Under the pieces are notes generated by a model that was given only the letters and a program-made list of their open reading frames with translations, had not been told where the DNA came from and did no database searches. This document shows, one piece after another, positions 1-8,434 of a DNA stretch of 64,000 nt. The stretch's first letter is position 1. Every line of letters starts with the position of its first letter. Made by a program: the position numbers and the translations under genes. Source of the stretch: Nocardioides nitrophenolicus (GTDB lineage: Bacteria; Actinomycetota; Actinomycetes; Propionibacteriales; Nocardioidaceae); contig NZ_JAFBBY010000001.1 in the NCBI RefSeq assembly GCF_016907515.1, forward strand, positions 1 to 64,000, written 5' to 3'.

Positions 1-2
1 GC

Positions 3-626
3 GAGCTGACCGGACTGACCATCACCAAGGTCGCCGTCGACGAGAAGATGTCGAACAACTGCTACCTGCTGCGGTGCACCGACACCGGCGAGCAGGTCCT
101 CATCGACGCCGCCGCCGAGCCCGAGGTGCTGCTGCCGCTCATCGGGGCCGCCGGGCTGGCCGCCGTCGTCACCACGCACCAGCACTGGGACCACCACCGC
201 GCGCTCGCCGACGTCGTACGGGAGACGGGGGCGACGGTGGTCGCCGGTGAGCCCGACGCCGACGCCATCACCGAGCAGACCGGCGTCCCGGTCGAGCGCC
301 GGGTCACCGACGGCGACACCGTGGCGGTCGGCTCCCGCGAGCTCGACGTGATCCGGATCACCGGCCACACCCCCGGCTCGATCTGCCTGCTCTACCGCGA
401 CCCCGACGGGCACCCGCACCTGTTCACCGGCGACTCGCTGTTCCCCGGCGGCGTCGGCGGGACGTTCGGCGACGCCGACGCGTTCGCGTCGCTCATCGGG
501 GACGTCGAGACGAAGCTGTTCGGCACGCTGCCCGACGACACGTGGTTCTACCCGGGGCACGGCAACGACTCGCGGCTCGGCGTCGAGCGGCCGCACGTGG
601 CGGAGTGGCGCGAGCGGGGCTGGTGA
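3..626 (+). CDS. MBL-fold metallo-hydrolase (glyoxalase II-like), 5' end outside window
   Basis: Metallo-beta-lactamase-fold hydrolase, probably cytoplasmic and thioester-cleaving like hydroxyacylglutathione or mycothiol-conjugate hydrolases. The metal-binding motif THQHWDHH is visible about 60 residues into the frame, followed by TGHTPGS (third His), FTGDSLF (bridging Asp) and YPGHG (last His), so all ligand motifs are intact. The reading frame is open to the window's left edge (ITKVAVDEKMSNNCYLL), and the N-terminal strand typical of the family precedes the first ATG at 48. The true start therefore lies upstream and the ATG at 48 is internal. It is convergent with the DUF222 gene, 5 bases away. 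The substrate is not determined by sequence. Confidence 0.85.
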   Translation, partial: ELTGLTITKVAVDEKMSNNCYLLRCTDTGEQVLIDAAAEPEVLLPLIGAAGLAAVVTTHQHWDHHRALADVVRETGATVVAGEPDADAITEQTGVPVERRVTDGDTVAVGSRELDVIRITGHTPGSICLLYRDPDGHPHLFTGDSLFPGGVGGTFGDADAFASLIGDVETKLFGTLPDDTWFYPGHGNDSRLGVERPHVAEWRERGW

Positions 627-631
627 CGCGG

Positions 632-2068
632 TCAGGCCGCCAGGTCACCCATGAGAACGAGTGACCGCCCGGCGAGCAGGTGGTACTCGGCCTGGGTGAC
701 GGGTCGGGTGCCACCGCCGGTGACGAGGCGGTAGAGACCGTGGGGCGTACCCCAGACCCAACGGTCGGGTCCGAGCTGCAGGACGGTGTAGCCCGGGACG
801 TGGGTCTTGGCCCGGTGGTGGTGTCGCGCGAGCGGGGTGTCGTTGTGGTCGCCGGTCTGCCCGGGCGGGCCGTGGGTGTCGTAGGGCGTGGTGTGGTCGT
901 GGTCAGGTGACCGGCCGCGCTTGGTGAAGAGACCGGTGGCGTGGGGGAACATGTCGCCGACGGTGCGCAGCTCGGTGCGCCGCTTGACGTCGGTGGGGTG
1001 CTCGTAGCCGCTGACGGACCTGCCGGCGTGGAGGTCGATGACCGGGGTCACGCTGACGGTGGCGTGGCGGCGCGTGTGGTGGTTGAGGAGCTCGCGGACC
1101 TGGGTGAGGAGTCGCGGGCCGAGGCCCTCGACCCGGGCGACGGGGCCGAACGCATCGGCGTCGGTCAGCGCCACGTGGACGACCAGCTCGGCGGCCGGGG
1201 CCGCGACGGCATCAGATGGTCCATCGTCCTCGCCGTCGCCGGCGGCGGGGCCGCTGAGGAAGGTAAGCACGGCGGCGGGGTCGGCGAGCATCGCGAAGGC
1301 CTCGGCCCGCCAGTGGTCCATCGACAGCGGCACCTGGCCGTCCGCGGGCGGTGGGGCGTGCTCGGCCAGCGCGGTGGCGAGGTTCGCGACCATCCGGGCG
1401 TGCTCGAGGGCGTCGGCCTCGTCGAGGCGGGCGAACACGGTCCCGATCCCTGCCTGGCTGCCTCCGGCGGTGTCGTCATCGATCTGGGAACCGGGGCGGG
1501 GCTGGGGGTACCAGACACCCCGGAGGCGGCGGTTCTTCTCGATCCGATCGTGGTGGGCGATGGGATCGGCCTCGATGATCTTCGCCTCGGCGATGGCCAG
1601 GATCCGCGACGGGGCCTGGTCGAGAGCCGCAGCGAGCGCGGTGTCGACGAGGCGGACCTGGGCGCGGTCGAGCCTGCGCGACATCCGCGCGACCTTGCGC
1701 ACCACCCACACCTCGCAGCGTCCCGCCCGCACGCCGGCCCATACGGCCGGGAGGCGGTGGCGCAGGTCGAAGGCGTCGGCGAGCGCGTTGCGGGTCGCCA
1801 GGACGCCTTCGTGGCGGGCGATCGCGATCTCCAGCAGCGCGAGGTCCTGGACCCCCGGGGTGCCGTCGCCGCCGAGGTCGACCAGCCGCGGCCCGCCGAA
1901 CCTGACCGGGACCGCGTCGGGCTCGGCCTGCGGGTCCCCGGAGTGCAGGTCGGCCCAGGCCAGTAACAGCTCGAGCTGCCGCACCTCGGCCGCACGCCGC
2001 TCACGGACACCGTCCTCAGCCGCCAGGAGCAGCCGCTCCGGCGTGGCGTCCGACAGGTCCGAGAACAT
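632..2068 (-). CDS. DUF222 protein with C-terminal HNH endonuclease domain
   Basis: 478-residue member of the actinobacterial DUF222/13E12-type family. An alpha-helical DUF222 region fills roughly residues 30-330. The C-terminal HNH nuclease signature is PDHDHTTPYD, then LARHHHRAKT around residues 395-425. The cysteine pair that usually precedes the DHD motif in this family (R-x-C-x-x-P-x-C) is not present here (FPHATGLFTKRGRSPD), so this copy belongs to a Cys-less subtype. These genes are multicopy in Nocardioides-like genomes, and their DNA target is unknown. The start at 2068 follows TAGGATGAGGC, which could serve as a -10 or a Shine-Dalgarno sequence. The promoter region is divergent from the NUDIX gene. 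Confidence 0.85.
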   Translation of the reverse strand: MFSDLSDATPERLLLAAEDGVRERRAAEVRQLELLLAWADLHSGDPQAEPDAVPVRFGGPRLVDLGGDGTPGVQDLALLEIAIARHEGVLATRNALADAFDLRHRLPAVWAGVRAGRCEVWVVRKVARMSRRLDRAQVRLVDTALAAALDQAPSRILAIAEAKIIEADPIAHHDRIEKNRRLRGVWYPQPRPGSQIDDDTAGGSQAGIGTVFARLDEADALEHARMVANLATALAEHAPPPADGQVPLSMDHWRAEAFAMLADPAAVLTFLSGPAAGDGEDDGPSDAVAAPAAELVVHVALTDADAFGPVARVEGLGPRLLTQVRELLNHHTRRHATVSVTPVIDLHAGRSVSGYEHPTDVKRRTELRTVGDMFPHATGLFTKRGRSPDHDHTTPYDTHGPPGQTGDHNDTPLARHHHRAKTHVPGYTVLQLGPDRWVWGTPHGLYRLVTGGGTRPVTQAEYHLLAGRSLVLMGDLAA

Positions 2069-2185
2069 GCCTCATCCTATTCGCACACCTGTTCGAATTA
2101 CCAGTGCGAACAGTCGTCGTTCTGCGCACAGTCGTCCCCCGCGGCGGGGCTCGACCCATGCCCGGCCCTGAGCAAGGATGGGGCC

Positions 2186-2695
2186 ATGGCTGACACCCCC
2201 GAGGAGCAGGTCGCCCTCTACGGCGCCGACGGCCGCCCGACGGGCGAGTCGGCGCCGCGCTCGGTGATGAGGGCCCGCAACCTGCGGCACGCGGCGACCC
2301 TGATCGTGGTCCGCAACAGCGCGGGCGAGGTCTACGTCCACCGGCGCACCGACACCAAGGACGTCTTCCCCGGGCGCTACGACTTCGCGGCCGGCGGCGT
2401 GCTCCAGGCCGGCGAGGACCCGTACGACGCCGCCGTGCGCGAGGCGGCCGAGGAGCTCGGGGTGACCGGGGTCGAGCTGGAGCCGATCGGCGAGGACGAC
2501 TACGCCGACGCGCACACGTCCTACCACGCCTTCGCCTACACCTGCGTGTACGACGGCCCGATCGCCTGGCAGCCCGAGGAGGTCGCCTGGGGTGCGTGGG
2601 TGAGTCCGGAGCGGCTCCGGGAGATGCTGGCGACGCTGGACTTCGTGCCGGACACGGTGGCGGTGCTGGGCGAGCGGCTCACGCCGGGGGCGTGA
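2186..2695 (+). CDS. NUDIX hydrolase, YfcD-like
   Basis: 169-residue NUDIX hydrolase. The complete Nudix box runs from about residue 71 (GGVLQAGEDPYDAAV then REAAEELG), with the RExxEE metal-binding core intact. The N-terminal EEQVALYGADGRPTG and HRRTDTKDVFPG segments resemble the YfcD/IDI-like subgroup, which hydrolyses nucleoside-diphosphate-linked substrates. The true substrate cannot be read from sequence. AAGGA lies 7-11 bases before the ATG. The last 17 bases overlap the convergent tag gene, so the two transcripts must be antisense at their ends. Confidence 0.88.
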   Translation: MADTPEEQVALYGADGRPTGESAPRSVMRARNLRHAATLIVVRNSAGEVYVHRRTDTKDVFPGRYDFAAGGVLQAGEDPYDAAVREAAEELGVTGVELEPIGEDDYADAHTSYHAFAYTCVYDGPIAWQPEEVAWGAWVSPERLREMLATLDFVPDTVAVLGERLTPGA

Positions 2696-3284
2696 ACCCG
2701 GCCCTGGCGGCGGCGACCTCGTCGCGGGTGACGCAGCCGGCGACGTGGTCGTTGACCAGTCCCATCGCCTGCATGAACGCGAACGCGGTGGTGGGCCCGA
2801 CGAACCTCCAGCCGCGCTTCTTGAGGTCCTTCGACATCGCGACGGCCGCGGGCGAGGTGGTGAGCGTCTGCGGGTCACCGAGCTCGGAGAGAGGCGGCTC
2901 GAAGCCCCAGAAGTAGGCCGCGAGGGAGCCCCGCTCCTCGACCAGGTCGAGCGCGCGCCCGGCGTTGTTGATGGTGGCCTCGATCTTGCCGCGGTGGCGG
3001 ACGATCCCCGCGTCGGCGAGCAGCCGGGCCACGTCGCGCTCGTCGAAGCCGGCGACGACCCGGAAGTCGAAGCCGGCGAAGGCGGCCCGGAAGGCGGGGC
3101 GCTTGACCAGGATGGTGCGCCAGCTCAGCCCGGACTGGAAGCCCTCGAGGCAGACCTTCTCGAACAGGCGCTGGTCGTCGGCGACGGGGAAGCCCCACTC
3201 GGTGTCGTGGTAGGGCAGCTCGTCGGGCGACAGGGACCACGGACAGCGGGGCCGGCCGTCGGGTCCGGGCAGGGCGACAGTCAT
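2679..3284 (-). CDS. tag: DNA-3-methyladenine glycosylase I
   Basis: 201-residue HhH-superfamily glycosylase that removes 3-methyladenine from alkylated DNA in base excision repair. Visible family marks are RCPW (Cys14), PYHDTEWG (His26), the catalytic region KVCLEGFQSGLSW (Glu near 46), and NDHVAGC near the C-terminus, which together supply the Cys/His zinc site of Tag. Length matches the family (about 190 residues). The frame stays open for several kilobases upstream because of GC bias. The ATG at 3284 is chosen because homology begins directly after it (RCPWSLSPDELPYHD). It is divergent from the GMC oxidoreductase gene. Confidence 0.93.
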   Translation of the reverse strand: MTVALPGPDGRPRCPWSLSPDELPYHDTEWGFPVADDQRLFEKVCLEGFQSGLSWRTILVKRPAFRAAFAGFDFRVVAGFDERDVARLLADAGIVRHRGKIEATINNAGRALDLVEERGSLAAYFWGFEPPLSELGDPQTLTTSPAAVAMSKDLKKRGWRFVGPTTAFAFMQAMGLVNDHVAGCVTRDEVAAARAGFTPPA

Positions 3285-3317
3285 GGCGAGACCCTCCCAT
3301 GGGCCACCGACACGCCC

Positions 3318-3323
3318 TACAGT
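3318..3323 (+). promoter_or_regulatory. -10 element of a leaderless GMC oxidoreductase transcript
   Basis: TACAGT, then CCCGTC, then ATG at 3330. The 6-base gap places the expected transcription start on the A of the start codon, and no Shine-Dalgarno sequence precedes it. Confidence 0.55.
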
Positions 3324-3329
3324 CCCGTC

Positions 3330-5270
3330 ATGGCGTTCACCGCGCGGCAGGTCAGGGCCATGGGCCTCATCGCCGACACCTTCGCCCCCGGAGGCGACGG
3401 CGTCCCGGCCCCGACCGAGGTCGGCGCCCACGAGCTGGCGCTGCGGATCGCGGCGGCCAACCCACGCCCGGGCGAGGTTCGGCAGCTGCGGGCGCTTCTC
3501 GACGCGTGGAACAGCCGGGCGCTGGGCGTGACGCTCACCGGGCGGCCGCGGCGGTTCTCCGAGCTGGACCAGGCGGCGCGCGAACGCGTGCTGCTGTCGC
3601 TCTCCGACAGCCGGGTCGGCGCGAAGCGGATGCTCTTCCAGGGCCTGAAGACCGCGAGCCTGCTCCCCTACTACATGAGCGGGGGCCAGGCGCTGTGGGA
3701 CGAGCTGGGCTACCCGGGCCCGCTCGGCCTCCGCCCCGACCCGCCGACGCCGGTGGTCCGGCCGCTGCCGATCACCCACGACACCGCGCTTAGCTGCGAC
3801 GTCGTCGTCGTGGGATCCGGCGCCGGCGGTGGTACGGCGGCCGGGGTGCTGGCCGCGGCCGGGCTCGACGTCGTCGTGCTCGAGGCCGGCGGGATGCACG
3901 ACGAGAGGCACTTCGACGGCAGTGAGGAGACCGGCTTCCTCCAGCTCTACGCGCTCAGCCCGCAGTCGACGGCGGAGGGCCAGGTGGCGCTGCTCGCCGG
4001 ACGGGGGCTGGGCGGGGGCACCGTCGTCAACTACTCGACCTCGTTCCGCACCCCCGACCGGGTGCGCGAGGAGTGGGCGGGTCACGGCGTACCCCAGTTC
4101 GCCACCGAGGAGTACGCCGCCTCGATGGACGCCGTCTGCGCCCGGCTCGGCGTCAACACCGACCACGACAAGGCGGCGCCGCGCGACGCGATCCTGGAGC
4201 GGGGTGCTCGCGCGCTCGGCTGGGAGGTCGCGGCGATGCCGCGCAATGTGCTCGGCTGCGACCAGGACGTCGAGTGCGGGCGGTGCGGGATGGGCTGCCG
4301 GCTCGGAGCCAAGCAGTCGACGGCGAAGACCTGGCTCGAGGACGCGGCCCGCGCCGGCGCCCGGATCTGCACCGGCGTCACGGTCCGCACCGTCACCACC
4401 AGCTTCGGCCGCGCCACCGGAGTCGAGGGCGTCACCGCCGACGGGCACCGGGTCCAGGTGCGGGCCCGCGCGGTCGTCGTGGCCGCGGGCGCGATCCAGA
4501 CCCCGGCGCTGCTCCAGCGCAGCGGGCTGACCAACCCCAACATCGGCCGCCACCTCCGCCTCCACCCGGCCACGGCCGTCTGGGGCCGGATGGAGGAGCC
4601 CGTCGACGGCTGGGTCGGCGCCATGCAGAGCCGCTACGTCGACGCGCTGACCGACCTCGACGGCGACGGCTACGGCGTGCTCTTCGAGACCGCTCCGCTG
4701 ACGCCCGCGTTCGGCACCGGCTTCGTCAACTGGCGCGGCGCCGGCGACTTCCGGCGGCGCATGAACGAGCTGCGGCACACCCTCGGCGTCGCGGTCATCG
4801 TCCGCGACCGCGACCCGGGCGGCACCGTACGGGTCGACCGACACGGGGAGCCGATCGTGCGCTACCGGCTCTCCCCGCGCGACACCGACCACCTGGTCCA
4901 GGGCCTGGTCGGTGGCGCCCGGATCGCCGAGGCGGCCGGCGCCCGGTGGATCGCGTCGACCCACCACCGCACGGTCAGCTACGAGCCCGGCGTTCGCGGC
5001 TCCGCCGCCACGTTCGAGCGAGACCTGCGCGCCGCGGGCGCCGCTCCGGCCACCCTGGCCCTGGCCGCGCTCCACATCATGGGCTCGGCGCGGATGGGCG
5101 GCTCCCGGGAGACCTCGGCGGTCGACCCCGACGGCCGGACCTGGGAGGTCGAGGGGCTGTACGTCGCCGACGGCTCCTGCTTCCCGACGGCCTCCGGTGT
5201 CAACCCGATGATCTCGATCGAGTCGATCGCCCACATGAGCGCCACCCGGCTGGCCGCACGCCTTTCCTGA
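3330..5270 (+). CDS. GMC-family FAD-dependent oxidoreductase
   Basis: 646-residue flavoprotein of the glucose-methanol-choline family, closest in style to long-chain alcohol oxidases. Residues 1-130 form a helical N-terminal extension (MAFTARQVRAMGLIADTFAP) typical of that group. The Rossmann FAD motif GSGAGGGTAAGVLAAAGLDV starts near residue 157. A cysteine cluster CGRCGMGCRLGAKQST lies near 310-325, as in fatty-alcohol oxidases. The C-terminal HIMGSARMG and SGVNPMISI carry the catalytic His/Asn region. The frame is open upstream, but the ATG at 3330 has a well-spaced -10 element. The substrate is unknown; a sterol or long-chain alcohol is possible but only suggested by the neighbouring sterol genes. 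Confidence 0.85.
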   Translation: MAFTARQVRAMGLIADTFAPGGDGVPAPTEVGAHELALRIAAANPRPGEVRQLRALLDAWNSRALGVTLTGRPRRFSELDQAARERVLLSLSDSRVGAKRMLFQGLKTASLLPYYMSGGQALWDELGYPGPLGLRPDPPTPVVRPLPITHDTALSCDVVVVGSGAGGGTAAGVLAAAGLDVVVLEAGGMHDERHFDGSEETGFLQLYALSPQSTAEGQVALLAGRGLGGGTVVNYSTSFRTPDRVREEWAGHGVPQFATEEYAASMDAVCARLGVNTDHDKAAPRDAILERGARALGWEVAAMPRNVLGCDQDVECGRCGMGCRLGAKQSTAKTWLEDAARAGARICTGVTVRTVTTSFGRATGVEGVTADGHRVQVRARAVVVAAGAIQTPALLQRSGLTNPNIGRHLRLHPATAVWGRMEEPVDGWVGAMQSRYVDALTDLDGDGYGVLFETAPLTPAFGTGFVNWRGAGDFRRRMNELRHTLGVAVIVRDRDPGGTVRVDRHGEPIVRYRLSPRDTDHLVQGLVGGARIAEAAGARWIASTHHRTVSYEPGVRGSAATFERDLRAAGAAPATLALAALHIMGSARMGGSRETSAVDPDGRTWEVEGLYVADGSCFPTASGVNPMISIESIAHMSATRLAARLS

Positions 5271-5346
5271 GACGGATGTAACACCGCACCCGGCTGACGA
5301 CATGTACCGGGTGACGAACGATTCGACCCACGAAGGAGCGTCACCC

Positions 5347-5736
5347 ATGACTCTCGCCCGTACCGCCGCCGCCGCGGCTGTGCTCGCTCTCGGCTTCTCC
5401 GTCGCGCCGCTCACCGGCGCCGTCGCCGCGCCGCCCACCGACGCCCCGTGCGCGAAGCAGCAGGCCCAGCTCGACAAGGCGCAGGCCAAGCTCGAGTCGC
5501 TGACCGCGAAGCTCGCCGCCAAGAAGGAGGCGATCGCCGCGGCCAAGGCCGAGGTGAAGGCGTCCGACACGGCGCAGGAGAAGCGCAACGCCAAGGCCGC
5601 GGTCGCCACGGCCAAGGAGAAGAAGCAGCACGTGCAGAAGGCGAAGAAGTTCCAGCAGCAGCGCGTCGAGCACGCCCAGAAGCGCCTCGACAAGTGCCTG
5701 GCCGCCCAGCCGGCGGCTCCGGCCCCGGCCGCCTGA
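5347..5736 (+). CDS. small secreted Lys/Ala-rich coiled-coil protein
   Basis: 129 residues. A Sec signal peptide covers about residues 1-28 (hydrophobic stretch then AVAA cleavage context). It is followed by a strongly charged Ala/Lys/Glu/Gln-rich helix (residues 35-115) with heptad-like spacing expected to form a coiled coil, and an Ala/Pro tail. The two cysteines (CAKQQ near 36 and KCLAA near 119) flank the helix and could form a disulfide joining its ends or two subunits. GAAGGAG lies 8 bases before the ATG. It is followed by a strong hairpin. No family recognised; a periplasmic or cell-wall structural role is a guess. Confidence 0.8.
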   Translation: MTLARTAAAAAVLALGFSVAPLTGAVAAPPTDAPCAKQQAQLDKAQAKLESLTAKLAAKKEAIAAAKAEVKASDTAQEKRNAKAAVATAKEKKQHVQKAKKFQQQRVEHAQKRLDKCLAAQPAAPAPAA

Positions 5737-5760
5737 CACCGGCAGCCGCCCAGACCGACG

Positions 5761-5797
5761 GCCGCCGGCTGCATCCTAGGGGGGTGCAGCCGGTGGC
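5761..5797. terminator. bidirectional hairpin between convergent genes
   Basis: A 13-bp stem, GCCGCCGGCTGCA against TGCAGCCGGTGGC with one G-U pair, and an 11-base loop. It lies between the stop of the secreted protein gene and the stop of kshB. There is no clear U-tract. Confidence 0.75.
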
Positions 5798-5806
5798 CGT
5801 TGTCGT

Positions 5807-6904
5807 CTAGGAGTAGCTGACCTTGACCGTGTCGGTCAAGGGCACCGACTGGCAGCCGAGGCGGATGCCGTCCTCGAGGTCGTCCTTGTCGAGCACGTCG
5901 TTGTAGAGCATCTTGACGTCGCCCTCGACCAGCCGGATCGCGCACGCCGAGCACTCCCCCTCGCGGCAGGAGTAAGGCGCCTTGACGCCCTTGCTCTCGA
6001 GGAAGTCGAGGAGCTTGGTGCGCGGGTCCCAGTCGTCGAAGGTGTACTCCTCGCCGTCGAGCTCGACCTCGACCTTGACCGGCCCGGCCGGGGCGTCGGC
6101 GAACACGTCGGCGCCGGGGCCGTCGTCGTCGGACTCGGCCAGCGCGATCTCGGCCTCGACCTCCTGCAGCTCGGCGAGGTCGCCGAACGGGTTCCCGCCC
6201 AGCGAGACGAACTTCTCCTGGTGGCGCAGGCTGCGCGGCACCTCGAGCTCCTTGAGCACCGTGGTGACCATCTTCATGAACGGCGCCGGGCCGCACACGA
6301 ACGAGTCGTAGCCGCCGTACGACGCCGCGAACGCCTTCAGCTGCGCCTCGGTCGGCAGCCCCTGGACCGACTCGAGCCAGTGGACGACCTGGAGCCGGTC
6401 GGGGTGCTCGGCCGCGAGCCGGCTCAGCTCGGCGGCGAAGATCACCGACTGCTCGTCGCGGTTGGCGTAGAAGACGACGATCCGGCCCGTGCCGTGGGCC
6501 AGCGCGGTGCGGGTGATCGACATGATCGGCGTCACCCCGGAGCCGCCCGCGAACAGCAGCAGGTCGGCGTCGAGCGAGGCCGGCGTGAAGATCCCGGACG
6601 GCGGCAGCACGCGCAGCGTGTCGCCGACGGCGAGGTTGTCGCAGATCCAGTTCGACGCGTAGCCGTCGGCGGTGCGCTTCACGGTGACCGTGAGCGGACC
6701 GCCGTCGTGCGGGCTGCTGGACAGTGAGTAGCACCGCGCCGCGATGCCGGTCTGGGTGCTCGGCACCGCCACGGTCAGGAACTGGCCGGGCTTGTAGTCG
6801 AACCTGTCCTCCATGCCCGCGGGCACGGCGAAGCTGATCGACTTGGCGTCGGCGGTCTCCTCGACCACGGCGACGACGTCCAGCACGAAGGACTCGATGT
6901 CCAC
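5807..6904 (-). CDS. kshB: 3-ketosteroid 9-alpha-hydroxylase reductase component
   Basis: 365-residue plant-type-ferredoxin reductase that passes electrons from NAD(P)H to the oxygenase KshA for 9-alpha-hydroxylation of 3-ketosteroids, the step that opens ring B. Domains in order: FAD-binding with RCYSLSSSP (residues 57-65), NAD-binding with AGGSGVTPIMS (119-129) and CGPAPFM (204-210), then a C-terminal [2Fe-2S] ferredoxin with Cys313, Cys318, Cys321 and Cys351 in CREGECSAC and GCQS. An acidic linker (DSDDDGPG-like, 258-264) separates reductase and ferredoxin. It lies 27 bases downstream of a small gene and kshA, in one tight operon that starts at the operator at 8399. Confidence 0.92.
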   Translation of the reverse strand: MDIESFVLDVVAVVEETADAKSISFAVPAGMEDRFDYKPGQFLTVAVPSTQTGIAARCYSLSSSPHDGGPLTVTVKRTADGYASNWICDNLAVGDTLRVLPPSGIFTPASLDADLLLFAGGSGVTPIMSITRTALAHGTGRIVVFYANRDEQSVIFAAELSRLAAEHPDRLQVVHWLESVQGLPTEAQLKAFAASYGGYDSFVCGPAPFMKMVTTVLKELEVPRSLRHQEKFVSLGGNPFGDLAELQEVEAEIALAESDDDGPGADVFADAPAGPVKVEVELDGEEYTFDDWDPRTKLLDFLESKGVKAPYSCREGECSACAIRLVEGDVKMLYNDVLDKDDLEDGIRLGCQSVPLTDTVKVSYS

Positions 6905-6931
6905 GGAACTCCCTACGAGAAAAAGATGGGC

Positions 6932-7234
6932 TCAGTAGCCGTCGTACGCGCCGACCGGGACGTCACCGGCCCGAACGGCGTCGTCGATGCTAGCCATCAG
7001 CCGCGTGCAGGGCTTGTGCACATCCCGTCCCCCGGGATGCTGGTCTCGTCGCACGAACTCTTGACAAGCGGCCCTGGCCTCTGCGCTCCATTGCACGGAG
7101 GTCTGGTGGTCGCTGTTCTTCTTGACCCGGACCCGGGCCAGGCAGTCCAGGCAGGCCACGTCGACGAGCCGGTCCTCGGTGTAGCGCCGGAGGTCCTCGA
7201 GGGTCTCGTCGCTGGTCGGGACGAAGGAGGCCAT
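6932..7234 (-). CDS. 100-residue cysteine-containing protein between kshA and kshB
   Basis: No family recognised. 100 residues, no signal peptide or membrane segment, acidic N-terminal half, four cysteines (Cys28 and Cys31 as ACLDCLA, Cys57, Cys76 in HKPCTRLM) and two or three nearby histidines. Two close Cys pairs in a small soluble protein would suit a zinc or Fe-S site, but the spacing is not a standard ferredoxin pattern. Its ATG shares a base with the kshA stop (TGATG), with AAGGAGG-like purines on the plus strand not relevant to it, so translation is probably coupled to kshA. A gene of unknown function also lies beside kshA in mycobacteria (Rv3527); orthology is possible but not shown here. 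Confidence 0.8.
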   Translation of the reverse strand: MASFVPTSDETLEDLRRYTEDRLVDVACLDCLARVRVKKNSDHQTSVQWSAEARAACQEFVRRDQHPGGRDVHKPCTRLMASIDDAVRAGDVPVGAYDGY

Positions 7235-8397
7235 CAGGCGTCCGCGGTCGCGCCGGCCCCGGCCTCGGCGGCCGCCCGCTTGGCGAGGTTGTCGGCGACC
7301 TCGGCGTGCCAGTACTCGTTGGCCTTGGTGGTGTCGACCTCGAACTCGAAGCGGTCGGTCATCTCGGGCTTGATGTCGGCGACGTCGACGTAGAACTGCT
7401 CGTACCAGCGACGCAGCTGGTAGACCGGCCCGTCCTCCTCGCACAGCAGCGGGTTCTGGACTGCGACCTTGTTCTCCCAGATCGCGACGTCCTGGAGGAA
7501 GCCGTCGCCGAAGGACTCGGTGTAGCGCTCGGCGATGTAGGCGCAGGTCTTCTCGTCGAGGCCCTCGGGCTTGCGCACGCTGATGCCGTACTGGAGCGTG
7601 AACGACTCAGGTCCGGTCGGGATGTGGCAGTTGATCAGGATGACCTCGGTGACGAAGCCCTTGTAGTCGACCTCGAGCCAGTTGATCATGTACGACGGCC
7701 CGTAGTAGGTCGCGACCGACTTGAGCGTGGAGTTCTCGTCGCCGTACCCGCCGCCCATCGTGTCGGGGCGCCCCTTCGACTCCATGAACTGGGTCGCGGT
7801 GTGCCCGTCGAAGATGTTGCGGAAGCTGGTCGGGAACGCGAAGTGCACGTAGTAGAAGTGCGCCATGTCGGCGACGTTGTCGATCAGCTCGCGGCAGTGG
7901 GAGCCGTTGATCTCCTTGGTGTGCCACGACCAGGGCGTGTACTTGTCCGTCATCACGTCGGGCAGCTCCGGCGGGAGCAGGTCGTGGTCGGCGGCCGAGC
8001 CCTCGGGGTCGTGCCAGATGAGCAGCTGGCCGTTGCGCACGACGGTCTCGTAGCGCTGGGTCCGCGCCCGCAGCGGCACGCGTCGCGCGTACGGGATCTC
8101 CTTGCACTTGCCGTCGCCGCCCCAGCGCCAGTCGTGGAACGGACAGGCGATGTTGTCGCCCTTGACCTCACCCTGGGTCAGGTCGCCGCCCATGTGGCGG
8201 CAGTAGCCGTCGAGCACGTTGAGCTCGCCGTCGCCCCCCTGCCAGACCACGAGCTTGGTCCCGAAGCCGTGGATGGCGTGCGGCTTGCCGTCGGCGAAGT
8301 CCTCGGCCAGCCCGAGGCAGTGCCAGCCCCGCGCGAAGCGGATCGGCGTGCTGCCCTGGTCGAGGCTCCGCACATTCGAGGTGAGGGTGTCGCTCAT
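7234..8397 (-). CDS. kshA: 3-ketosteroid 9-alpha-hydroxylase oxygenase component
   Basis: 387-residue Rieske non-haem iron oxygenase. It hydroxylates C9 of androstadienedione-type steroids (or their CoA thioesters), after which ring B opens. The Rieske cluster ligands are Cys66-x-His68 and Cys85-x-x-His88 (YCRHMGGD, CPFHDW). The mononuclear iron site is in DNVADMAHFYYVH with Asp178, His180 and His185. Length matches mycobacterial and rhodococcal KshA. An upstream in-frame GTG exists at 8406, but the ATG at 8397 sits 7 bases after TAACGT, so a leaderless start is preferred. The operator at 8399-8412 covers that -10 element. Confidence 0.95.
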   Translation of the reverse strand: MSDTLTSNVRSLDQGSTPIRFARGWHCLGLAEDFADGKPHAIHGFGTKLVVWQGGDGELNVLDGYCRHMGGDLTQGEVKGDNIACPFHDWRWGGDGKCKEIPYARRVPLRARTQRYETVVRNGQLLIWHDPEGSAADHDLLPPELPDVMTDKYTPWSWHTKEINGSHCRELIDNVADMAHFYYVHFAFPTSFRNIFDGHTATQFMESKGRPDTMGGGYGDENSTLKSVATYYGPSYMINWLEVDYKGFVTEVILINCHIPTGPESFTLQYGISVRKPEGLDEKTCAYIAERYTESFGDGFLQDVAIWENKVAVQNPLLCEEDGPVYQLRRWYEQFYVDVADIKPEMTDRFEFEVDTTKANEYWHAEVADNLAKRAAAEAGAGATADA

Positions 8398-8398
8398 G

Positions 8399-8412
8399 TA
8401 GAACACGTTACA
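8399..8412. promoter_or_regulatory. KstR-type operator between kshA and fadE26
   Basis: TAGAACACGTTACA matches the published KstR consensus TNNAACNNGTTNNA. It overlaps the kshA -10 (TAACGT, complement of 8405-8410) and lies just upstream of the fadE26 -10 (TAGGGT, 8423-8428, then 6 bases to ATG). One repressor dimer could therefore silence both divergent transcripts. Confidence 0.8.
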
Positions 8413-8434
8413 GTTTTGCGGTTAGGGTGACAAC

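Noticed and set aside
632..2068. Treating the DUF222/HNH gene as a mobile element or homing endonuclease.
   Set aside because: No terminal repeats, intron-like context or target duplication is visible; the family is dispersed in actinobacteria but mobility is not shown by this sequence.
2679..6734. A stop-free minus-strand frame of over 1300 codons running through the GMC oxidoreductase and kshB regions.
   Set aside because: Only its last 201 codons (tag) look like protein. The rest is Arg/Ala/Gly-rich antisense of real genes, a known artefact of very high GC content.
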